Under the pieces are notes generated by a model, which worked only from the letters and a program-made list of their open reading frames with translations, had not been told where the DNA came from and made no database searches. This document shows, in pieces, positions 13,942 through 18,661 of a DNA stretch of 18,661 bases. Origin of the DNA: an uncultured Eubacterium sp. (GTDB lineage: Bacteria > Bacillota > Clostridia > Lachnospirales > Lachnospiraceae). The stretch lies in NCBI GenBank assembly GCA_910586445.1, contig CAJUHV010000078.1, forward strand, positions 1 through 18,661, read 5' to 3'. Position 1 is the stretch's first letter. Each line of letters starts with the position of its first letter. Both the position numbers and the translations under genes were made by a program.

Positions 13942-15221
13942 AAGTATTTCTACATAAGTGTTTAAGAGTTATTTTGATTTTAGTGCTTTCCATTATAACC
14001 GGATATCTGCTTTTAATGGGAGCTTACAGTATTCCGACGGGAAGGATGGAGCAGCATCTGGAAGCTTCTGCGAATGTTTTTCTTAGCGAAGGGGCATATC
14101 CAGAAGTGATTTTAGGATACAAGGACAGCAGGCTGGATAATTGGACAGATGCATTGATGCTGCTGACAGCGGTATATGAAGATGGCAGTCCGGCGTATAT
14201 AGCGTCTTTAAAAAATACGAGACCGATTATTGATGGGAAGAGTACTGCAGAATGCCTGACTTCAATCTATGCTGATCATGAACAGAATGGCATTGGACAC
14301 TACGATTATAAGAGGTATTGGCATGGCTATCTTGTTCTGTTGAAACCGCTTTTATATTTCATGAGATACAGTTCTATTAGATATTTGAATATGATTGTGC
14401 AGCTGTTTCTTTTTACATGGGTTGTGGCTGTATTAAGCAGTCAGAAAAGAACGAAATTGATATTTCCAATTTTTATCGCATGGCTGTTTATGAATCCGGT
14501 TTCAACAATATTGTCTATGCAGTTTACGGCAGTGACCGTATTAATGCTTGTACAGCTTCTGCTGTTTTTATTATTAGAGAAAAGATATGTGGATAGTCCG
14601 TTTTTGGTTGTGGAACATTTTTTGATTGCAGGCTGCATGACGAGTTATTTTGATCTGCTGACATTTCCACTTGTTTCAGTTGGAATCCCGCTCGTTTTCT
14701 GGTGTTTTTTGCACAGCAGAGGTTCTGTACGAAAAAATGTTTTGTTTGTGATCGGGCATACAGCTGTGTGGGGAATTGGATATAGTGTGATGTGGGCAGG
14801 AAAATGGGTGATGGGCAGCATTGTATTAAAACAGAATGTACTAATGGATGTAGTGGAGCAGGCAGCTGTTCGGACTGGCAGCCTGGTCAGAGAGCAGGTG
14901 ATTTCGTATGGCGATATTATGTACAGCTTATGGGATGCGTCAAATATACGAATCATTGCGTTCGGCGGGGTTGTTTTAGCCGGGTGTTTATGCTGGGGGA
15001 TGATTCATAAATCATTATATATGAAAGCTGAATTTATTGCAGTCTGTGCAATAGTGGGTACATTTCCATTTGTGTGGTATGCCATTTTAAAGAACCATTC
15101 TTATATGCATATGTGGTTTTGTTACCGGGAGCTGGCGGTTACTATTTTTGCGGCGGCAATGCTGGGTATGGTGAGTATTGATTTTAATAAATTGGAAGTA
15201 CGATGGAAGAAAGGATTTTGA
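13938..15221 (+). CDS. Multi-pass membrane protein, probable GT-C-type glycosyltransferase
   Basis: A 427-residue integral membrane protein. TM1 is about 9-30, followed by an extracytoplasmic loop of about 110 residues with acidic residues (GYKDSRLDNWTDALMLL, 60-76, and GHYDYKRYWHGYLVLLKPLL), then roughly seven to nine further TM segments. GT-C enzymes carry a catalytic Asp or Glu in the first external loop, so this layout and the upstream DPM-like gene suggest transfer of a polyprenyl-linked sugar on the outer face. A late external loop holds KNHSYMHMWFCYREL. I see no signature that fixes the family, so a Wzy-like polymerase or an unrelated membrane protein remains possible. It starts by ATGA overlap with the upstream gene and is followed after one base by the next gene. 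Confidence 0.65.
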   Translation: MKVFLHKCLRVILILVLSIITGYLLLMGAYSIPTGRMEQHLEASANVFLSEGAYPEVILGYKDSRLDNWTDALMLLTAVYEDGSPAYIASLKNTRPIIDGKSTAECLTSIYADHEQNGIGHYDYKRYWHGYLVLLKPLLYFMRYSSIRYLNMIVQLFLFTWVVAVLSSQKRTKLIFPIFIAWLFMNPVSTILSMQFTAVTVLMLVQLLLFLLLEKRYVDSPFLVVEHFLIAGCMTSYFDLLTFPLVSVGIPLVFWCFLHSRGSVRKNVLFVIGHTAVWGIGYSVMWAGKWVMGSIVLKQNVLMDVVEQAAVRTGSLVREQVISYGDIMYSLWDASNIRIIAFGGVVLAGCLCWGMIHKSLYMKAEFIAVCAIVGTFPFVWYAILKNHSYMHMWFCYRELAVTIFAAAMLGMVSIDFNKLEVRWKKGF

Positions 15222-15222
15222 T

Positions 15223-17067
15223 ATGAAAAAGGTTATTGCTGGAGGTCTGTTCTTTGGCATTCCGATTTTATTTGAAGTCTGGATGCTTTGGAAGAAAGAT
15301 ATGAAAGCTGGGCAGAAAATCTTTCGATATATATCAGCTTGTGTGGCATCGAACAGTATCGTCGGCCTAGTGTATCTGCATTACGGCTTATCCTGGACAA
15401 CCTATGAATACTTATTATTAGAGGCTGTATTATCTATTGTTACAGCAATGCTTATCATTCCTATTGCAGCAAAAGAAAAAGTCAGATCAAAACAGGTCTT
15501 ACATATGTCCTGTCTGTTAGTGACAGCAGCAGCGCTATATTCTGTGCTTTCTTATGGACAGACGGCCATACATTCTGATACTGCAACAGCTGTTATGCTG
15601 GCACGCAGCCAGATCAGGCATAAGAGTATCTTTCCATCTTCGTGGTGCTATGTAAATGGAGATCTCTGGGTTCTCGCTTTAAATATTTTTGTAATGCCGT
15701 TTTCAGTCGTGCTACACAATCAGAGTCTGGCACGGGTACTGGGATCAGCGCTGCTTATCATAATAACTCTGGGAGCAATGTATTACCAGAGCAGACGGGC
15801 ATTCCGAGATGATTCATGGATGCTCAGCATTCCATTATTTCTAGTTTTTTTACACGGTCATGGAGTGAAGCAGTGGGAAGGGTCTGTAGATATGATCTTA
15901 TATCAGGCGGCGTATACAGGACAGATGCTCTCCATAGCATTGATGTTTACATGGCTGTATCTGATTTGGTCAGGGAAAATGATCATGCAGAAAATGGCAT
16001 TGTTTATCGTCATGATGGCGCTGGCATGTATGGGAGGCATAAGAGCAATTGCCGAGATTTCTCTTCCGCTGGGATGTGCATGCTTACTTTTTCTGTATAT
16101 GCAGAATAAAGAGAAAGAACGGTTAAAAGAATGCAGCGGCGCAGTAAAGCAGGCAGCATTTCTGTCTGCAGTCATATGGATACCTTCTTTGATCGGTTAC
16201 GGTATTAATAAATGGATTTGTGCTTCACGCACGGTATTCGATACAGAAAATAATGCCTTATTGTATGCGGGTTCGTTTCGTGACTGCTGGAGTAATTTTA
16301 CAGCTGTGATTGTGGATATGTTTGATAATTTTGGATTTACCGGAGATGTACAGCTGATTTCTTTACATGGAATTGGGAATATGGTTTCGTTTTTTGCATG
16401 TATAGTGGTCGTATTTATAGTTCCCGTTCTGCAGGCTTGGAGACTGAAAGAGGAGAGCCGGGCGACGGTCTGCTTTTTCATTTTTGGAATGGTGCACAAT
16501 GTTATTATACTGATGATGGCTGTCTTATTTGGAAAAACAAAAAGCAGGTATCTGCTTTCTTCCGTATATGTATTTATCATTATTTCTGCACATTATATGA
16601 TGACGCATTGGTGGAAGCCTAAGACTCTGCAGAAAAAATTGCGGATCATGTCTTTTATTGCGGCAGCAGCTGTGCAGTGTATGGTCCTGCTGCATCATAG
16701 CAGTGGATGGGCAGAGGCATTGAGAGAAAAAAAGGAATTTGTTCACGAGCTTACAGACCGCGGTTTGTGCAAAGGATATGCGAGCTACTGGAACGCTTAT
16801 TCAAACGTAGTGTATTCTGATTTACAGCTGCGGATGGGAGGAGTGCAGATTAGTGAAGATGGTATCTGGCCGTATAGATGGCTGGTTGATTTAGATATTT
16901 ATCAAGCTGAGGAAACGGATACTTTTTTGATGCTGAATCAGGAAGAATACGAGATGCTTGGTAAGAACGTATCAGAATTATATGGAGATCCGGTACAAAA
17001 ATTTACAGTTCATGATATGTATATCTATGTTTTTGATTATGACATTATGGATCGTGAAAATAAGTGA
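15223..17067 (+). CDS. Multi-pass membrane glycosyltransferase, GT-C-like
   Basis: A 614-residue membrane protein with about ten to twelve TM segments up to about residue 500 and a soluble C-terminal domain (about 505-614). The external-loop motif AIHSDTATAVMLARS (115-129), followed by IFPSSWCYVNGDLWV (136-150), resembles PMT/ArnT-like GT-C proteins, in which an Asp early in the protein (D119 here) is catalytic. The C-terminal part contains DRGLCKGYASYWNAY, a pattern I associate with this uncharacterised clostridial group. ATG 15223, one base after the previous stop and with AAGGA upstream, is preferred to an in-frame ATG at 15178 inside the previous gene because the protein then begins with a Lys-Lys plus a TM helix. 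It probably uses a polyprenyl-phosphate sugar from the DPM-like enzyme. Confidence 0.75.
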   Translation: MKKVIAGGLFFGIPILFEVWMLWKKDMKAGQKIFRYISACVASNSIVGLVYLHYGLSWTTYEYLLLEAVLSIVTAMLIIPIAAKEKVRSKQVLHMSCLLVTAAALYSVLSYGQTAIHSDTATAVMLARSQIRHKSIFPSSWCYVNGDLWVLALNIFVMPFSVVLHNQSLARVLGSALLIIITLGAMYYQSRRAFRDDSWMLSIPLFLVFLHGHGVKQWEGSVDMILYQAAYTGQMLSIALMFTWLYLIWSGKMIMQKMALFIVMMALACMGGIRAIAEISLPLGCACLLFLYMQNKEKERLKECSGAVKQAAFLSAVIWIPSLIGYGINKWICASRTVFDTENNALLYAGSFRDCWSNFTAVIVDMFDNFGFTGDVQLISLHGIGNMVSFFACIVVVFIVPVLQAWRLKEESRATVCFFIFGMVHNVIILMMAVLFGKTKSRYLLSSVYVFIIISAHYMMTHWWKPKTLQKKLRIMSFIAAAAVQCMVLLHHSSGWAEALREKKEFVHELTDRGLCKGYASYWNAYSNVVYSDLQLRMGGVQISEDGIWPYRWLVDLDIYQAEETDTFLMLNQEEYEMLGKNVSELYGDPVQKFTVHDMYIYVFDYDIMDRENK

Positions 17068-17097
17068 TGGGTAAGGGATAAAAAGAAAGATAGGATT

Positions 17098-17122
17098 TTA
17101 TTTGTTAGAAGAAAACAAATAA
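17098..17122 (+). promoter_or_regulatory. AT-rich inverted repeat before wecE
   Basis: TTATTTGTT (17098-17106) and AACAAATAA (17114-17122) form a perfect 9-bp inverted repeat with a 7-base centre in the 78-base gap before wecE. It lies directly upstream of the SD (AGGAG, 17131-17135). It contains only A-T pairs plus one G-C, so it is a weak RNA hairpin and not a terminator; an operator-like role is conceivable. Confidence 0.3.
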
Positions 17123-17145
17123 TATAGGTCAGGAGAAACAGCTGG

Positions 17146-18276
17146 ATGATTAATTTTAATGAACCAATCTTAGTAGAAAGCGCCTTTGAATATGTAAGAG
17201 AGGCGATTAATAATAAAAAGCTCAGCGGAGACGGTGAATTTACAAAGCGGTGCAGTTACTGGCTGGAGCGGTGGTGCAGGCAGGGGCGTGTGTTTCTTAC
17301 GACATCCTGTACCCATGCGACTGAAATGGCAGCGATTCTTGCAGATATACAGCCGGGAGACGAAGTGATCATGCCTGCTTATACATTTGTCTCTACGGCA
17401 GACGCGTTTGTCCTGCGGGGAGCAAAGGTTATATTTGTTGACATCAGGCCGGATACGATGAATATAGATGAAAACCTGATAGAAGAAGCTGTTACGGATA
17501 AGACGAGGGCAGTTGTTCCGGTACATTATGCAGGAGTGGGCTGCGAAATGGATACGATCATGGACATAGCGAAAAGATACGGGCTGGTTGTGATCGAAGA
17601 CGCGGCGCAGGGAGTTATGAGTACATATAAAGGAAAGGCACTGGGAGCGATTGCTGACTATGGCTGTTATAGTTTCCATGAGACAAAGAATTACAGCATG
17701 GGAGAAGGCGGTGCTATTGTAATTAAGGACAGGGATAAAGTAGAGCCTGCAGAAATTATCCGTGAAAAAGGGACAAACCGGAGTAAGTTTTTTCGCGGTC
17801 AGATAGATAAATATACGTGGGTAGAGGCAGGGTCTTCTTATCTGCCGAGTGAGCTGAATGCAGCGTATCTGTGGGCGCAGCTGGAAGAGGCGGATGAAAT
17901 TTATAATAACCGCATGAAGATCTGGAATACGTACTGGGATGGACTGTTGGAGCTTGCGGGGGCCGGCAGGATTGAGCTGCCTTATATTCCCGGGGAATGC
18001 AGGCATAATGCCCATATGTTTTACATTAAGGCAAAGGATTTGGAAGAACGATCTGCGCTGATCGCATTTTTAAAGGCAGCGGGAATTCATAGCGCATTTC
18101 ATTACATTCCGCTTCACACGGCTCCAGCGGGCAAAAAGTATGGAAGGTTTTCGGGAGAGGACCGGCATACGACAAAGGAAAGCGAGCGCCTGCTGCGCCT
18201 GCCGTTGTATTACGGCATGAAGCAGATAGACGTGGAGCGTGTGATCGATGCAGTTGCTGCCTTTTATAAAAAATAA
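17146..18276 (+). CDS. wecE: dTDP-4-amino-4,6-dideoxygalactose transaminase (WecE/RffA type)
   Basis: A 376-residue PLP-dependent sugar aminotransferase of the DegT/DnrJ/EryC1/StrS fold. It should convert dTDP-4-keto-6-deoxy-D-glucose plus glutamate to dTDP-4-amino-4,6-dideoxy-D-galactose (Fuc4N) in the cytoplasm. As I recall enterobacterial WecE, long stretches match nearly word for word: KLSGDGEFTKRC, IQPGDEVIMPAYTFVSTADA (68-87), RPDTMNIDENLIEEAVTDKT, VPVHYAGVGCEMDTIM, EDAAQGVMSTYKG (151-163), EIIREKGTNRSKFFRGQIDK, SSYLPSELNAAYLWAQLE and FHYIPLHTAPAGKKYG. Lys181 in FHETKNYS is the Schiff-base lysine. Length is normal for the family. ATG 17146 has AGGAG about 10 bases upstream. Its rmlA/rmlB-type precursor enzymes and an acetyltransferase are not in this window. 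Confidence 0.93.
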   Translation: MINFNEPILVESAFEYVREAINNKKLSGDGEFTKRCSYWLERWCRQGRVFLTTSCTHATEMAAILADIQPGDEVIMPAYTFVSTADAFVLRGAKVIFVDIRPDTMNIDENLIEEAVTDKTRAVVPVHYAGVGCEMDTIMDIAKRYGLVVIEDAAQGVMSTYKGKALGAIADYGCYSFHETKNYSMGEGGAIVIKDRDKVEPAEIIREKGTNRSKFFRGQIDKYTWVEAGSSYLPSELNAAYLWAQLEEADEIYNNRMKIWNTYWDGLLELAGAGRIELPYIPGECRHNAHMFYIKAKDLEERSALIAFLKAAGIHSAFHYIPLHTAPAGKKYGRFSGEDRHTTKESERLLRLPLYYGMKQIDVERVIDAVAAFYKK

Positions 18277-18319
18277 GAAGTAGATATGCGGGCACTTTTG
18301 TGGAGGAAGAATTCTGTTT

Positions 18320-18619
18320 ATGAAAAAAAATACAGTGATTACAGGTGCAGACAGGAGAACCAGATATTTTAAGAGACTGTTGTGGGGAATTTTGATTTTG
18401 TCTCCGCTGTTGTCGGGATTAGTCATTGGTATGGTATCGCATACGAGCATATTTCATTTAGATGCATGGAATACGACATGGAATGATGAGGCCGGTTATT
18501 ATAACGCGGTTAGGATCATGCGTACAATTGGACTGCCAAAAGGGCTGGGTGGGTATAATGAGGTTGTTTCAAAGTATCCGGCCTTTGGTGCTTATAATTA
18601 TTTTACTTACTATAAATGA
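18320..18619 (+). pseudogene. N-terminal stub of a GT-C-like membrane glycosyltransferase
   Basis: Only 99 residues are open. A basic N-terminus (RRTRYFKR, 12-19) precedes one TM helix (about 20-41) and then an external-loop segment, FHLDAWNTTWNDEAGYYNAV (45-64) and LPKGLGGYNEVVSKYPAFGAYNYF. This is how large GT-C/PMT-like proteins begin, with the acidic pair of the first external loop (WNDE) likely catalytic. Such proteins run to several hundred residues with about ten TM segments; here the frame stops at TGA 18617-18619 right after YNYFTYYK. The 42 bases left in the window do not continue the protein in any frame I can recognise. A frameshift, nonsense change or mobile-element insertion near 18610 is likely. 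A GGAGG SD (18302-18306) lies 13 bases before ATG 18320. Confidence 0.6.
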
Positions 18620-18661
18620 GTAAATACCAAATATTGCACAAAATAAAGACACCCGCTGCTG

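Noticed and set aside
15178..15222. Earlier ATG for the second GT-C-like protein inside the preceding gene
   Set aside because: ATG 15223 follows the previous stop by one base, has AAGGA upstream and yields a natural Lys-Lys-TM N-terminus.
17170..18015. Long open frame of 281 residues on the - strand opposite wecE
   Set aside because: It is the antisense shadow of a strongly conserved gene; its protein is rich in Arg, Cys, His and Ile without domain motifs, and no SD is apparent.

Overview
The window looks like part of a cell-surface polysaccharide (capsule, exopolysaccharide or wall glycopolymer) locus from a Gram-positive Clostridia, most likely Lachnospiraceae. The reasons are moderately AT-rich DNA, strong AGGAGG-type ribosome binding sites, a small XRE regulator followed directly by an EpsF/CapM-like GT4 enzyme, and protein families (DUF4422, TupA-type ATP-grasp, TagGH/Wzm-Wzt transporter, GT-C membrane enzymes) typical of these loci. 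The taxon is inferred from protein style and not proven. All real genes lie on the + strand, mostly overlapping or separated by tens of bases, so the window reads as one long operon or a few consecutive transcripts. No convincing intrinsic terminator was seen between genes.

Layout. 1-140: leader with a perfect-armed palindrome. 141-476: XRE regulator. 466-4356: three cytoplasmic glycosyltransferases (GT4, GT2, and a DUF4422-GT8 fusion). 4330-4566: a tandem array built from copies of the 3' tail of the GT8 gene, with a second identical copy of the leader palindrome inserted in it. 4571-7152: a two-gene ABC exporter whose permease is fused behind a GT2 domain, plus its ATPase. 7127-7732: an unrecognised two-TM protein. 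7744-9771: a tandem GT2-GT2 protein. 9773-9918: a 146-bp MITE-like element with target duplication inserted at the stop codon of that gene. 9976-11055: GT2. 11103-13019: a two-domain protein (small DxD transferase-like domain plus TupA-like ATP-grasp). 12985-17067: a DPM/GtrB-like polyprenyl-phosphate glycosyltransferase followed by two multi-pass GT-C-like membrane proteins. 17146-18276: WecE-type sugar aminotransferase. 18320-18619: the N-terminal stub of a third GT-C-like protein, apparently cut off.

How it could work (inference): cytoplasmic GT4, GT2 and GT8 enzymes build a glycan on a lipid carrier. The GT2-permease/ATPase pair exports it, so assembly follows the ABC-transporter route; no Wzy polymerase or Wzx flippase is visible. 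The DPM-like enzyme loads a sugar onto undecaprenyl phosphate and the GT-C proteins transfer it on the outer face. WecE would supply dTDP-4-amino-4,6-dideoxygalactose; its rmlA/rmlB precursor genes are not in the window. The TupA-like domain suggests an amide or peptide-like decoration.

The strongest unusual points are the GT2-ABC-2 permease fusion, reuse of the same long GT2 module in front of a different partner 3 kb away, the gene-tail-derived repeat array with an inserted palindrome, the MITE with intact target duplication, and the unknown extracytoplasmic-domain protein beside the exporter.
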